Positions 44,852 to 54,155 of a stretch of 64,000 nt of DNA are shown here, piece after piece. The notes under the pieces were generated by a model. That model searched no databases. It was given only the letters and a program-made list of their open reading frames with translations, and was not told the origin of the DNA. How positions within the stretch are numbered: position 1 is the first letter of the stretch; the number at the start of each line of letters is the position of its first letter. This stretch comes from Desulfohalobiaceae bacterium S24 (GTDB lineage: Bacteria > Desulfobacterota > Desulfovibrionia > Desulfovibrionales > Desulfothermaceae), in contig JAABTT010000005.1 of NCBI GenBank assembly GCA_011389765.1, positions 24,456 through 88,455 on the forward strand. The letters run 5' to 3'. The translations under genes were made by a program, and so were the position numbers.

Positions 44852-46300
44852 ATGGATCTCAATTTGATCGCTGAGGGCAGACAACCGAAATTGCAGTTTT
44901 TGAATACCAAAGATAAAGAGCAGATCATGAGCGGCGCCCTGAAGGTCTTAGAGGAATTCGGCATGCAGATTCTGCACCCGGAGGCCAGGGATTTGCTGCA
45001 AAAAGCGGGCTGTATTCCGGAAGCGGACTCGATGCTGAAAATCCCGTCTCATTTGGTGCACCAGGCCGTTGAAACCGCCCCGTCTTCGATTGCAGTCTTT
45101 GACCGGGAGGGCCGCCAGGCGATGGATCTGGGAGGATACCGTTCCTACTACGGCCCGGGATCGGATCTCATGTACACCCTGGACGGAGCCAGCGGAGAGA
45201 GGAGGGAAAGCCGGCTGGAAGATGTGCAGCGGGCGGCCACAGTCTGCGATTCCCTGCCCAATATCGATTTTTTGATGTCCAGCGCCTATCCCAATGAGAT
45301 CCCGGCCTCCAAATCCTATCTGACTTCCTTTCAGGCCATGACCGAGCATTCCTCGAAGCCCATTGTCTGTACCGCCGAAGGAAAACGCGATTTGCACCGG
45401 ATGTGGGAAATCGCCCGCCTGCACCGGGAGGGCGCATCAGACCTGGCGGATCGCCCGTATTTCATTCAATACGCCGAACCCATCAGTCCCAGGAAACATC
45501 CCTTTGACAGCCTGGACAAGCTCCTGCTCTGCGCGGACAAAAAGATTCCCTGCATCTATTCTCCGGCCCCCATCAGCGGGTCCACCGCGCCCATGAGCGT
45601 TGCCGGGCATGTGGTTCAGGGACTGTCCGAATCCCTGTGCGGCCTGGTCATCCATCAGCTCAGAAACCCCGGTGCCCCTTTTTTGATGGGCATGGGAGCC
45701 GCGGTCCTGGATATGGCCACCAGCCAGTGCAGCTATAACGCCCCGGAATATTATCTGGCCTACATGGCCACCGTGGAGATGAGCCACTTTCTTGACCTGC
45801 CGTCCTGGGGCTATGCCGGAACGAGCGATGCCCAGATTCCGGATGGGCAGGCGGTGCTTGAGTCGGGGTATCAGACCCTGCTGGCTACGTTGGGGGGCGC
45901 TAACCTCAACCATGATGTGGGCTATTTGAATTTCGGCCTGACAGGCTGTCTGGAGATGATCGTCATCAACAACGAAATCATCGAGCTGGCCAAACGGATC
46001 AAGAAGGGAATACCGGTGAACAGGGCAAGTCTTGGCCTGGAAGCCATTCAGGAGGTGGGTCATCAGGGGCATTATCTGACCCATGAGCACACCATGGAGC
46101 ACCTCCGCTCCACCCAGTGGCGGCCGGATCTTTTCTCCCGCCTCGGCTATGAAGCCTGGGACAAGAAGGGGCGCCGGACCCTGCTGCAGCGGGCAGCAAA
46201 CAGGCTGGAGTCCATCCTCCGCGATCACCGGGCTGTGCCCCTTGAGCAGGCAAAGCTGGATCAGATCCGCGAAATCGTGGACGCCCCCTTTACAGACTAA
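44852..46300 (+). CDS. MttB-superfamily methyltransferase, non-pyrrolysine (homologue 4)
   Basis: A 482-residue member of the trimethylamine methyltransferase superfamily. It has the family's YYGPGSDLMYTLDGAS region (about residue 108), the EPISPRKHP segment and GSTAPMSVAGHVVQG. The pyrrolysine site is occupied by Thr (GYAGTSDAQ). It diverges visibly from the other homologues in the window, so a different substrate is likely. AAAGGAG precedes the ATG. It follows the second AOR gene on the same strand and probably shares its transcript. Confidence 0.85.
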   Translation: MDLNLIAEGRQPKLQFLNTKDKEQIMSGALKVLEEFGMQILHPEARDLLQKAGCIPEADSMLKIPSHLVHQAVETAPSSIAVFDREGRQAMDLGGYRSYYGPGSDLMYTLDGASGERRESRLEDVQRAATVCDSLPNIDFLMSSAYPNEIPASKSYLTSFQAMTEHSSKPIVCTAEGKRDLHRMWEIARLHREGASDLADRPYFIQYAEPISPRKHPFDSLDKLLLCADKKIPCIYSPAPISGSTAPMSVAGHVVQGLSESLCGLVIHQLRNPGAPFLMGMGAAVLDMATSQCSYNAPEYYLAYMATVEMSHFLDLPSWGYAGTSDAQIPDGQAVLESGYQTLLATLGGANLNHDVGYLNFGLTGCLEMIVINNEIIELAKRIKKGIPVNRASLGLEAIQEVGHQGHYLTHEHTMEHLRSTQWRPDLFSRLGYEAWDKKGRRTLLQRAANRLESILRDHRAVPLEQAKLDQIREIVDAPFTD

Positions 46301-46402
46301 AAAAATTGCCGCCTGAACATTCTAGTATCTGAGCGTGAAATCTGTTTCAGCCTCTCCGGCCATATTCCGCAATCCGTTGACGAAGTGGCATTTTATTGCT
46401 AC

Positions 46403-46447
46403 TGGCTGTCTATCTGCAAAGCGATTGATTTTGGGACGATAGACGCA
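46403..46447 (+). promoter_or_regulatory. Two overlapping-range sigma-54-like promoter candidates before the TPR gene
   Basis: TGGCTGT-CTAT-CTGCA (46403-46418) and TGGGACG-ATAG-ACGCA (46432-46447) both keep GG and GC ten bases apart but diverge elsewhere from the consensus. They lie 30-60 bases before the TPR lipoprotein gene, which is followed by a sigma-54 response regulator. Confidence 0.4.
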
Positions 46448-46479
46448 TCAAAGAAGGAGCTCCCTTGGAGCGGAAGTAT

Positions 46480-49236
46480 ATGAAACAAAACAATCAATCC
46501 AGGCATTGGTTTTTTTTCTCGGTCTGCCTCTGCGGGCTGTTCTTCCTGGGGGCCTGTTCCCTGTTTGAAAGCGATGAGGAAAAGGCGGCCAAGGCCTTTA
46601 ATGCCGCCCTGCAAGCCATTGAGAAGAACAACACGGATGAGGCCCTTATCCATTTGAAAAATGCGGTCCAGCTCAAACCGAATCATCCCCGGGCCCATTA
46701 CCGGCTGGGGACTTTGTATTTCCAAACCCAGGAGCCCAGAATGGCCATCCGGGAACTCTTGACCGCCTTGAACCAAAAACCGGATTATCGTGAGGCCCGG
46801 GAGATGGCGGCCTCGTTTTTTTATGGGATCAGGCGGTATGAGGAGGCTGTTCCGCATTATAGGAAGCTTTTGGAACAGGATACGGACAATTATCAGGCCA
46901 GGCTCGCCCTGGGGGATTGTCTCACGAAAACCGAGCAGCCCGAAGAAGCGATTGGGGTTTTCCGGGAGGCCATTGTTGCTTCGCCGGAAAAGCTTGAAGC
47001 CAGAATCGGTTTGGCCCGGGCCTTGTCTGCGGCAGGCAAAGAGGATGAAGTTGCCGATGTCCTGCAGCAAGCCAAAGCTTCCGCCCCGAAACAGGCGGCG
47101 CCGAGGATTCTGCTTTTCCGCTGGTATGACCAAAACAAGCAGCAGCAAAAGGCTGAACAGGAACTCGTTGATTTGATCGAATCGCTGCCTGATCAAGCGG
47201 TGGGCTATTTTGAATCGGCTCAGTATTGGCTGCGCAGGAAGAATCTCGATCGGGCGGAACAGGCCCTGCAACAGGGTCTGGACAATCAGGTTGCCGATCC
47301 GAAATTGCTGCATGGCATGGCCCTGGTCAATCATTACCGGCAAAATACGGATGAAGCCCTGCGCTGGTTCCAGAGGGCGGCGGCTGAATATCCCGAGGAC
47401 AGAAACAGCCTCCTGCTGCTCGGCGACTATTATCTCTATCTGCAGCAGACGGAGCAAGCCACGGCGACGTATGAACAGGTCATCGCCAAGTGGCCGGAAA
47501 TGAAAGAAATGAAAGCTAAGGTGGCCAGACTGCTGCTTGAAGAGCGAAAAGGGAAAAAGGCCGAGGCCCATATTGAAAGCCTGATTCGGGAGCATCCGGA
47601 TTACGCCCAGGGACATCTGCTCCAAGGTTTGATCAAAAAGGAGTCCGGGGAGGATGAAGCCGCCAAGTCTGCTTTTTATAAGGCCAAGGAATTGCAGCCC
47701 GAAGCCTCCGGTGGGCATTATTATTATGGACTGGCCCTCCTGGAGGAAGAGGCCTACGAACAGTCCCTGTCCGAAGTTTTGCAAGCCCTGGAAAACAATC
47801 CGGATTCCCGGAGAATTCGTTTAACTCTTGCCTATATTTACTTCAAAACCGGCCGCCTGGACAATGCCTTGGAAGAACTGAATCGCATCCTGGGCGTCGA
47901 TCCCGGCTTTCTTCAGGCCAGGGAGCTGCGCTCCGTGGTCTTGATGCGTCAGGAGCAATTGGATCAAGCGGTCCAAGACTCTCGATATATTTTGGACAAG
48001 CAGCCCGGACTCTCAAAAATCAGGTTCCGATTGGCCAGGGTTCTTCGGCGGCAAGGAAAGCTCGATCAGGCCCTTCAAGAATTGAAGGTCCTTCTGGAGG
48101 AGGCCGGGGAGAGCGTGCCGGTTTTGACGGAAATGGTCGGAATCTACTCTGCTCAGAACGCATTTCAAGAGGGACTTGAGCTGCTTGAGCACTGGATCGA
48201 AAAAGAACCGGACGCCCTGCAGTTGGGCTTGCTCAAGGGCAATCTTCTCTTGAACTGGGAGAAATTGGATCGGGCCGAGGGCTATCTCAAGCAGTTGCAT
48301 GGCCGGCACCCTGGCTCAGAACTGCCCCTCCTGCTTCTGGCGCAGGTTTATCTGGTCCAAAAGGACCCGGCCGGAGCCTTGGATGCCTACCGCCGGGCCA
48401 TTTCGGTCAATCCGGAAAATCCGGCCCCGTATCTCCGACTGGCCGGCATTTATAACAGCCAAGGCGAGTGGCGGCGGTCCATCGACGTCTACCAGGAATT
48501 GCTTGAGGTCAGGCCTTCTTTTGCTCCGGCCATGAATGACCTGGCCTATCTCTACGCTGTCCAGGGGATTAACCTGGACAGGGCCATGAAGCTTGGTCAG
48601 AAGGCGCTTGAATTCAGACCCAACGATCCGAATGTTCGGGACACGCTAGGCTTTGTGGCCTATCAAAAAGGGGCCATGCTCGTGGCCCAGCGCTATTTTC
48701 GCGAAGCCATTGAAATGCAGCCCGGGCGACCTGTTTTTCACTATCACTTGGGGAAGGTCCTGGCCGCCCGGGAGAAGTATTCCCAGGCCGGCCGATCCCT
48801 TGAAAAATCTCTGGATTTAGGTTTGAGCGGCGAAATGAAGACGGAAGCCGAAGACCTCCTCGATCAGATTGCCGGGAAGTCGGATGTGCAGCAGCAGGTT
48901 GCCGAGCTCCTGCAGGAGGGCAAAATCGATCGTGCCCTGCAGACGGTCAGAGAAGCTCAGGAAAAGGCACCTGAGAACGCTGAGCTTTCCTTTCTCCTGG
49001 GCCGGGTGTATCAGGAAAAAGGTTCACAATTAATGAGTGAAAAATATCTCAGCCGGGCTGTGGAATTGGATGCAAACGAGGGCTTGTACCGCTTTCACCT
49101 GGGCCGGGTCTTGTTCGCCGAGCAGGAGTTTGACAGGGCTCGAGAGCAGTTGGAACAAGCAGTGCAGCTGGGACTAACCCCGGATCACCTGCAACAGGCT
49201 GAAAAATTGCTCCAGGACATTGCAAACATCGAGTAA
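46480..49236 (+). CDS. TPR-repeat lipoprotein (PEP-CTERM PrsT-like)
   Basis: A lipoprotein of 918 residues with about twenty tetratricopeptide repeats. The N-terminus is a type II signal peptide with the lipobox LGAC (Cys26 when counted from the ATG at 46480; a TTG at 46465 with AAGGAG is an alternative start). The repeats show the classical Trp/Leu-Gly-Tyr-Ala-Pro pattern (HYRLGTLYFQTQEPRMAI, FHYHLGKVLAAREKYSQAG). Length and layout resemble PrsT proteins of PEP-CTERM/exosortase systems, which act in polymer export or protein sorting. It lies ahead of a sigma-54 response regulator, with an exopolysaccharide-type glycosyltransferase farther on. Confidence 0.8.
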   Translation: MKQNNQSRHWFFFSVCLCGLFFLGACSLFESDEEKAAKAFNAALQAIEKNNTDEALIHLKNAVQLKPNHPRAHYRLGTLYFQTQEPRMAIRELLTALNQKPDYREAREMAASFFYGIRRYEEAVPHYRKLLEQDTDNYQARLALGDCLTKTEQPEEAIGVFREAIVASPEKLEARIGLARALSAAGKEDEVADVLQQAKASAPKQAAPRILLFRWYDQNKQQQKAEQELVDLIESLPDQAVGYFESAQYWLRRKNLDRAEQALQQGLDNQVADPKLLHGMALVNHYRQNTDEALRWFQRAAAEYPEDRNSLLLLGDYYLYLQQTEQATATYEQVIAKWPEMKEMKAKVARLLLEERKGKKAEAHIESLIREHPDYAQGHLLQGLIKKESGEDEAAKSAFYKAKELQPEASGGHYYYGLALLEEEAYEQSLSEVLQALENNPDSRRIRLTLAYIYFKTGRLDNALEELNRILGVDPGFLQARELRSVVLMRQEQLDQAVQDSRYILDKQPGLSKIRFRLARVLRRQGKLDQALQELKVLLEEAGESVPVLTEMVGIYSAQNAFQEGLELLEHWIEKEPDALQLGLLKGNLLLNWEKLDRAEGYLKQLHGRHPGSELPLLLLAQVYLVQKDPAGALDAYRRAISVNPENPAPYLRLAGIYNSQGEWRRSIDVYQELLEVRPSFAPAMNDLAYLYAVQGINLDRAMKLGQKALEFRPNDPNVRDTLGFVAYQKGAMLVAQRYFREAIEMQPGRPVFHYHLGKVLAAREKYSQAGRSLEKSLDLGLSGEMKTEAEDLLDQIAGKSDVQQQVAELLQEGKIDRALQTVREAQEKAPENAELSFLLGRVYQEKGSQLMSEKYLSRAVELDANEGLYRFHLGRVLFAEQEFDRAREQLEQAVQLGLTPDHLQQAEKLLQDIANIE

Positions 49237-49241
49237 CACGC

Positions 49242-50609
49242 ATGAAAAATATTTTCATTATTGAAAAAGACCGGGCTTGGCGCAAGGTTTTGGAAGAAGC
49301 CCTCGGGGCGGATTTTGAGCTGTTTTTCTGGGATCAGAAAACATCCCTGGAAAAGGAATTGAGTAACAAGCATTACGGGATGGTCCTGGCGGATAAAGAG
49401 AGCTATCAAAAAGATATCTTTGAGTTCATTCAATGGCTGACCTCGACGATGCCTTACGCCCCGGTGGTGATTTTCAGTGAGGAGGAAAAGGCCGAAGATG
49501 TGGTCAAGGCTATTAAATGCGGGGCCTATGATTATGTAACCAAGCCTTTCAGTGTAGAAAAGGTCCGGCTCGACGTGGAGCAAGCCCATGAAAGTCGAAG
49601 CTTGAAGAATGAAATCGACTACCTGCGGCATGAACAGGACACGGTCTATGATTTTGACCGGATTATCGCCTGCTCTCCGGTGATGCAGGAAGTGGTCAGC
49701 ACCTTGAAGAAATTTTCCCAGGTGGAGGCCACGATTCTCATGACCGGCGAGACCGGGACCGGCAAGAGCTTTCTGGCCGGCTCGGTCCATTTTAACAGCC
49801 AGCGCAGGAAGAAACCCTTTATCCATGTCAACTGCGCCAATATCCCGGAGACCCTGCTGGAGAGCGAACTGTTCGGCCATGAGAAAGGATCCTTCACCGG
49901 TGCGGATAAAATGCGGGTGGGACGCTTTGAACAGGCCCATGGGGGCACCTTGTTTCTCGATGAGATCGGGGAGCTGAGTCTGCCCATCCAGTCCAAACTG
50001 CTCAGGGCTTTGGAAAGCAAATCCTTTGAACGGATCGGGAGCAATAAGACCATATATTCCGACACCAGGATCATCGCGGCGACCAACAGGCGATTGAGCC
50101 GTCTGGTGGAAGAAAACCTCTTCCGCGAAGATCTCTATTTCAGGATCAACATCCTCAATGTCCGATTGCCTCCCTTGCGGCAGCGCAAGGAATGCATCAG
50201 GCCGGTGGCGGATTTTCTCCTCCACAAATACTGCCGGGCCCTGGGCCGGAAGCGGCTGAGTTTTTCCAAGGAGATCCTGGAGTGGATGGAGTCCTATCAC
50301 TGGCCGGGGAACATCCGGGAAATGGGTAATTGTATTGAACGGGCCATTATTCTGGAAGAGGGGAACGAGATCGGCTGGAAGAGTTTCTATCTGCCGGAAA
50401 GCATCAAAACAGGCGATATCGAGAACGGCGGCCCAAACCAGGTCAGGGATTTGAAGCAGAGCGAAAAAGAGCAGGTCTTAAAGGCCCTGGAGCAGTCCTA
50501 CTGGGTCCAGAAGCACGCTGCCGAACGCCTGGGCGTCAGCCCGAGAGCCTTGAATTACAAGATCAAGAAGTTCAATATCAGCCACCCCGGCTGGCGCAAG
50601 CACACCTGA
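49242..50609 (+). CDS. Sigma-54-dependent response regulator (PrsR/NtrC type)
   Basis: Response regulator that activates sigma-54 promoters. The 455 residues start with a receiver domain (about 1-115) with phospho-acceptor Asp51 (in MVLADKES) and the Lys of YVTKPF; the usual Met-Pro after the Asp is absent. The AAA+ core has Walker A GETGTGKSFL, the sigma-54 loop GSFTGAD (Ser in place of the common Ala) and Walker B GTLFLDEIGE. The C-terminus has a Fis-type HTH (AAERLGVSPRALNYKIKKF). It begins five bases after the TPR lipoprotein gene. The sensor kinase is not in the window. Confidence 0.92.
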   Translation: MKNIFIIEKDRAWRKVLEEALGADFELFFWDQKTSLEKELSNKHYGMVLADKESYQKDIFEFIQWLTSTMPYAPVVIFSEEEKAEDVVKAIKCGAYDYVTKPFSVEKVRLDVEQAHESRSLKNEIDYLRHEQDTVYDFDRIIACSPVMQEVVSTLKKFSQVEATILMTGETGTGKSFLAGSVHFNSQRRKKPFIHVNCANIPETLLESELFGHEKGSFTGADKMRVGRFEQAHGGTLFLDEIGELSLPIQSKLLRALESKSFERIGSNKTIYSDTRIIAATNRRLSRLVEENLFREDLYFRINILNVRLPPLRQRKECIRPVADFLLHKYCRALGRKRLSFSKEILEWMESYHWPGNIREMGNCIERAIILEEGNEIGWKSFYLPESIKTGDIENGGPNQVRDLKQSEKEQVLKALEQSYWVQKHAAERLGVSPRALNYKIKKFNISHPGWRKHT

Positions 50610-50700
50610 AGCCGTATTTTCAGACCTCGTAAACCAGTTGTGATGATCACACTTAACACTTTAAAATAAATATATATAGACTTCAAAATTGGACATAATA

Positions 50701-50873
50701 TCGAAATACGAAACACGAAATTCGAAACAAATTTCAAATACCAAAATTCAAAAAATAAGAAAAGCAGAATGATAACAGGTTGCTTTTCTTGTATTTTTTT
50801 ATCAATCTTTGTTTTTGTCATTCGAGAATTTGAATTTCGTGCTTGTTTCGAATTTCGAGTTTCGTGCTTCGAA
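50701..50873. repeat. AT-rich inverted repeat (CGAAATTCGAAAC type)
   Basis: Words such as ACACGAAATTCGAAAC (50701-50738) recur inverted at 50830-50873 (CGTGCTTGTTTCGAATTTCG). The gap 50610-50980 also holds a 7-bp hairpin AGCTCTT-GGTG-AAGAGCT (50913-50930) and no gene that I would call. Confidence 0.6.
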
Positions 50874-50980
50874 TTTATTATAAGCAGATATGTGCCGAAA
50901 ATAATCCAATTTTAGCTCTTGGTGAAGAGCTCTGATTTTGCTGACAGCGGATTCCTTTCGCGGCCCTGCCCGGCGCAAGA

Positions 50981-51217
50981 TCATTCCCGGTCCTTGAACA
51001 ACTCGGTCAGGACCGCTTCTATTTGATCCGCACTCATCAAATCTTCGGTCAGCAGGATCTCGCCGATCAGGCGGTGATGACTGTTCGGCTGCATGTCTTC
51101 CTGAATCTGCCGGGTCATGGCCCGGATGAGCTCCTCAGGGGTGATGAACCCCATTTCCACGGCCAGCAGGCCGAAGCGCTTTTCATAATGCTCTATCTTA
51201 CTGGTTTTGATACTCAT
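50981..51217 (-). CDS. Small conserved-looking protein, unknown function
   Basis: A 78-residue charged protein. Segments such as RFGLLAVEMGFITPEELIRAM and IGEILLTEDLMSADQIEAVL resemble the short two-helix motif found at the N-terminus of GspE/PilB-type ATPases (compare LLLDKGFINKENLDHIF at 5183), where it may bind regulators. It could be a stand-alone regulator of such a system. The start is weakly supported by a ribosome-binding site. It lies downstream of, and on the same strand as, the sugar transferase. Confidence 0.6.
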   Translation of the reverse strand: MSIKTSKIEHYEKRFGLLAVEMGFITPEELIRAMTRQIQEDMQPNSHHRLIGEILLTEDLMSADQIEAVLTELFKDRE

Positions 51218-51311
51218 GGGCAGGCTCTGTGTTCAAGGTTGACATTCATGATCGGGTCCGGCTCCCGGGATTGTTCTCTGTTCGGAGGGTGACGGATGAG
51301 GGTTTGAAACC

Positions 51312-52664
51312 TCATTGCCCCTTGAAGAGCAGGACGGACCAGACCGTGAGGATGATGATCTGGAAATCCAGAAACCAGGAGCGGTGCTTCACATAATACA
51401 GGTCATAGTGGAGCTTTTGATGGCTGTCTTCAAAGCTTTCCCCGTATTGGTATCGGACCTGGGCCCAGCCGGTGAGTCCCGGGCGGATGGTATGCCGCAG
51501 ATCGTAATAGGGGAGCAGTACCCGGAGCTTTTCCACAAATTCCGGCTGCTCGGGCCTCGGGCCGACCAGATTCATATCCCCTTTCAGGATGTTCACCAAT
51601 TGGGGGATTTCGTCCAGGCGAACCTTGCGCATAATCTTTCCGATTCTGGTCACCCGGGGATCGTTTTTTGAGGTGAAAACCGTTTTGGGACTTCTGTTCT
51701 GTTCCTGACGCATGGACCGGAATTTGAAGAGGGTGAAGATTTTGCCCTGCTGGCCGACCCGCTTTTGTCGAAAGAGGATCGGGCCCGGGGATTCAAGCTT
51801 GATCAACAGGGCGAGGAGTAGATACACAGGGGCGAGCAGGACAAGCAGGAGGATGGAAAACAGGATGCCCTGAACCCGCTTGATGCTGCTCAAAAATTCT
51901 GAACTCTTGAAGCCTTTTTCGTAGATGAACCAGCTCGGCTTGAGAAAGTCGTCCACGATGATCGTTCTGGTGAGTTGTTCGTAAAAATTGAATCCTTCCA
52001 GGATGTTGATATTTTTTGTTTTCAAGCGGAGCAGCTCATTGGAAGGGATCTTGCCCCGCCGGTCCCGCAAGGCCACGATAATGCAGTCGATTCCCTTGTC
52101 CCAGATAAAGTCCTCAAGCTTGTCAAAGCCGAACACCACCGGGACGCCTTCGAAGCTGTCCGCGATTTCCTTTTCCTGGGACGTGAATACCGAGGTGAGG
52201 GTGAAATTACGGAAGGGCCGTTTGTTGACTTCCTGAATGAGTTTGCGGCAGAGTGAATTGGCCCCGAGGATGATCAGGCGCTCCCGGTTTTTTTCCAGGC
52301 AGAACAAGATCCAGAAGCGAAAAAAGAACAGAGCGCAAAAAGTGAGGGCTGTAGGAACGACGAAAAATGGATCCATCTCGCCGTGATGGATCAGGAGATA
52401 ATAGCCCAGGATGAGCAGGAAAGTGAGCAGGAAGCCTTCCCAGGTCCGCAGGAAGAGTTCAAAGATGTGGTAGGATTCGATGATGGAATAGAAACGGTTG
52501 ACTGCGCAGCTGATCACAGTCAGATAACAGAAGATGAAGATAACATTGAGGTGGTCTGCAAAGGTGTCGCGACTGGCGGCGTAAAGACTGAAGACCGCAA
52601 AGGCGATGATCAGATCGGCCGCGAGGACCGACAGAACTCCGTTCCATTTTTTGAGTGAAAACAA
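51312..52664 (-). CDS. Polyprenyl glycosyl-phosphotransferase (exopolysaccharide initiation)
   Basis: Transfers a sugar-phosphate from a UDP-sugar to undecaprenyl phosphate to begin exopolysaccharide synthesis. The 450 residues contain four N-terminal hydrophobic helices, a CoA/NAD-like central domain (LIILGANSLCRKLIQEV) and the C-terminal bacterial sugar-transferase domain with KFRSM, the Asp-Glu-Ile-Pro-Gln motif (RLDEIPQLVNILKGDMN) and GPRPEQPEF. It resembles the XrtA/PEP-CTERM-linked glycosyltransferases. The start is a TTG at 52664 with GAGGA upstream. The reading frame is the same as that of the GGDEF gene and only TAG plus two codons lie between. Confidence 0.9.
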   Translation of the reverse strand: MFSLKKWNGVLSVLAADLIIAFAVFSLYAASRDTFADHLNVIFIFCYLTVISCAVNRFYSIIESYHIFELFLRTWEGFLLTFLLILGYYLLIHHGEMDPFFVVPTALTFCALFFFRFWILFCLEKNRERLIILGANSLCRKLIQEVNKRPFRNFTLTSVFTSQEKEIADSFEGVPVVFGFDKLEDFIWDKGIDCIIVALRDRRGKIPSNELLRLKTKNINILEGFNFYEQLTRTIIVDDFLKPSWFIYEKGFKSSEFLSSIKRVQGILFSILLLVLLAPVYLLLALLIKLESPGPILFRQKRVGQQGKIFTLFKFRSMRQEQNRSPKTVFTSKNDPRVTRIGKIMRKVRLDEIPQLVNILKGDMNLVGPRPEQPEFVEKLRVLLPYYDLRHTIRPGLTGWAQVRYQYGESFEDSHQKLHYDLYYVKHRSWFLDFQIIILTVWSVLLFKGQ

Positions 52665-52670
52665 GAAGGT

Positions 52671-54155
52671 CTATTCCTCATCTTCCTGATAGGCTTTGAT
52701 CCGGTTGCCTCCGAGAATTTTCGCGGAGACAAGAGCTGTCTTTGCTTTTTTGATAAGCTTTTCAGGTTGTTCGCCTGCCTCTGGAAATATACAGTAGCCC
52801 CCGCTCAAAGTCAATTGAGGTTCTTTTTGGATCAGGCCCTCCTCCGAAATACCGGAAACTTTTTCCAGGATTCTCCGGCTCACGATTTCAGTCTCCCGGT
52901 GGTCTGCGTCGCAGAGCAGCACGCCGAACTCATCGCCGCCCGTGCGGCCGACAATATCTTCAGCCCGGACGCAGGCCTTGATCCTGTCGGCGATGACATA
53001 GAGCAGGTGGTCCCCGATCTGGTAGCCATGCGCCCGGTTGAGGACGTCGAAATGATCGATGTCCAGGGTCATGACGGACAGGTTTGTGTTTTCCGTTCTC
53101 TTGGCGCGTTTGATTTCTTCCTGAAACCGTACCCACCAGCGCCCGTAGCTGTAAGTGTTGGTCATCCGGTCGGTATAACTCAGTTCTTGAATTCCCAGAT
53201 CGTTTCCGCTTTCCTGAATCGCCTGGGCCGCTCTTTGGACAATGGTCCGGAGCACTCCCTCGTCAGGACCTTGCCAGATCGGCTTGGTATCGGTGAAGAG
53301 CAGCAGATGGCTGGTCGGCGTCTGATGCATTACAAGAGGGATGGTGGTCACAAACTGTTCTTCTAAGTATTCCGCAGAGAGGCTTTGCAGTTCCGATCTT
53401 TGAAATATGCGAACTTCACTGGTTTTTAAAACCTCCGAGCTGATCACCGTGGGCAGGAGGGCCTTGTAGATTTCCCGGTAGTTTTCCGTCTCAAATCCAT
53501 ACCCGAGGATCATATCGAAAAAGTCGGCTTCCTGGTTTTTGAGGAGAAAGAGCCCTTTCTTCTTGCAGTGCAAAAGATCGGTCAGGAGGTGAAAGACATA
53601 GTCGAACAGGGATCTCATCCGGCTCAAGGCTTCATATTCGCGAAAAAGATTCAAGGTATAGAGTTGGGACGGCGGATCATGCGGCGATTTGGGCAGGTCG
53701 ATCTGCTGGAGGAAATTGGAAAAGTGCTCGAGGACATTTTGAATGAGAACTGTTTTGGCCGGCTCCGCAACAGAGTCGCCGGCGGAGGTATTGATGTTCA
53801 GGGTTCCGACGGCACCGTTTTTGATCTTGAAGGGAACAATGTACGAGGTTTCCCCGGGATCCAGCTTCACCAGATCCTGGGTCTCGATATCCAGGGCGGA
53901 GCTGGTTGTTCGGCCCTGCAGGCAGACCGGCTCCCCGCTTTGGGCGACTTTTCCGGAAACGCCGCTGCCCAGCCTGACCCTGGCTTTTTCCACAATCTCT
54001 TTTTTCAACCCCCGATAGTTTTTGACCCTGAGTTCCTGACCCTGTTCATCGGGAAGCATGATCGAGCCGCTCTCGGCCTCCGTGATTTCCAGGACGATAT
54101 CCAGGACCAGTTCAAAAATCGAAGAGGAGAGGGAGGTCTGCGCAGGAGGGTTCAT
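52671..54155 (-). CDS. GAF-GGDEF diguanylate cyclase
   Basis: Makes cyclic di-GMP from GTP. The 494 residues contain an N-terminal GAF domain (about 10-150, GSIMLPDEQGQELRV), a second sensor-like region (about 170-310) and a C-terminal GGDEF domain. The active-site motif is intact (TGGDEF), and the inhibitory I-site RAED stands five residues before it, so feedback control is expected. The ATG overlaps the rarA stop as ATGA (54152-54155). The stop is TAG (52671-52673), and the next gene continues in frame. C-di-GMP commonly controls exopolysaccharide production, which fits the neighbour. Confidence 0.92.
   Translation of the reverse strand: MNPPAQTSLSSSIFELVLDIVLEITEAESGSIMLPDEQGQELRVKNYRGLKKEIVEKARVRLGSGVSGKVAQSGEPVCLQGRTTSSALDIETQDLVKLDPGETSYIVPFKIKNGAVGTLNINTSAGDSVAEPAKTVLIQNVLEHFSNFLQQIDLPKSPHDPPSQLYTLNLFREYEALSRMRSLFDYVFHLLTDLLHCKKKGLFLLKNQEADFFDMILGYGFETENYREIYKALLPTVISSEVLKTSEVRIFQRSELQSLSAEYLEEQFVTTIPLVMHQTPTSHLLLFTDTKPIWQGPDEGVLRTIVQRAAQAIQESGNDLGIQELSYTDRMTNTYSYGRWWVRFQEEIKRAKRTENTNLSVMTLDIDHFDVLNRAHGYQIGDHLLYVIADRIKACVRAEDIVGRTGGDEFGVLLCDADHRETEIVSRRILEKVSGISEEGLIQKEPQLTLSGGYCIFPEAGEQPEKLIKKAKTALVSAKILGGNRIKAYQEDEE

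Noticed and set aside
46388..46395. A further -24/-12 promoter (TGGCATTTTATTGCT at about 46386-46400)
   Set aside because: GG and GC are only nine bases apart, while sigma-54 needs ten.
46399..47784. Minus-strand frame of 461 codons opposite the TPR gene
   Set aside because: Leu/Phe/Gln-rich antisense of TPR repeats; no start signal and no known domain.
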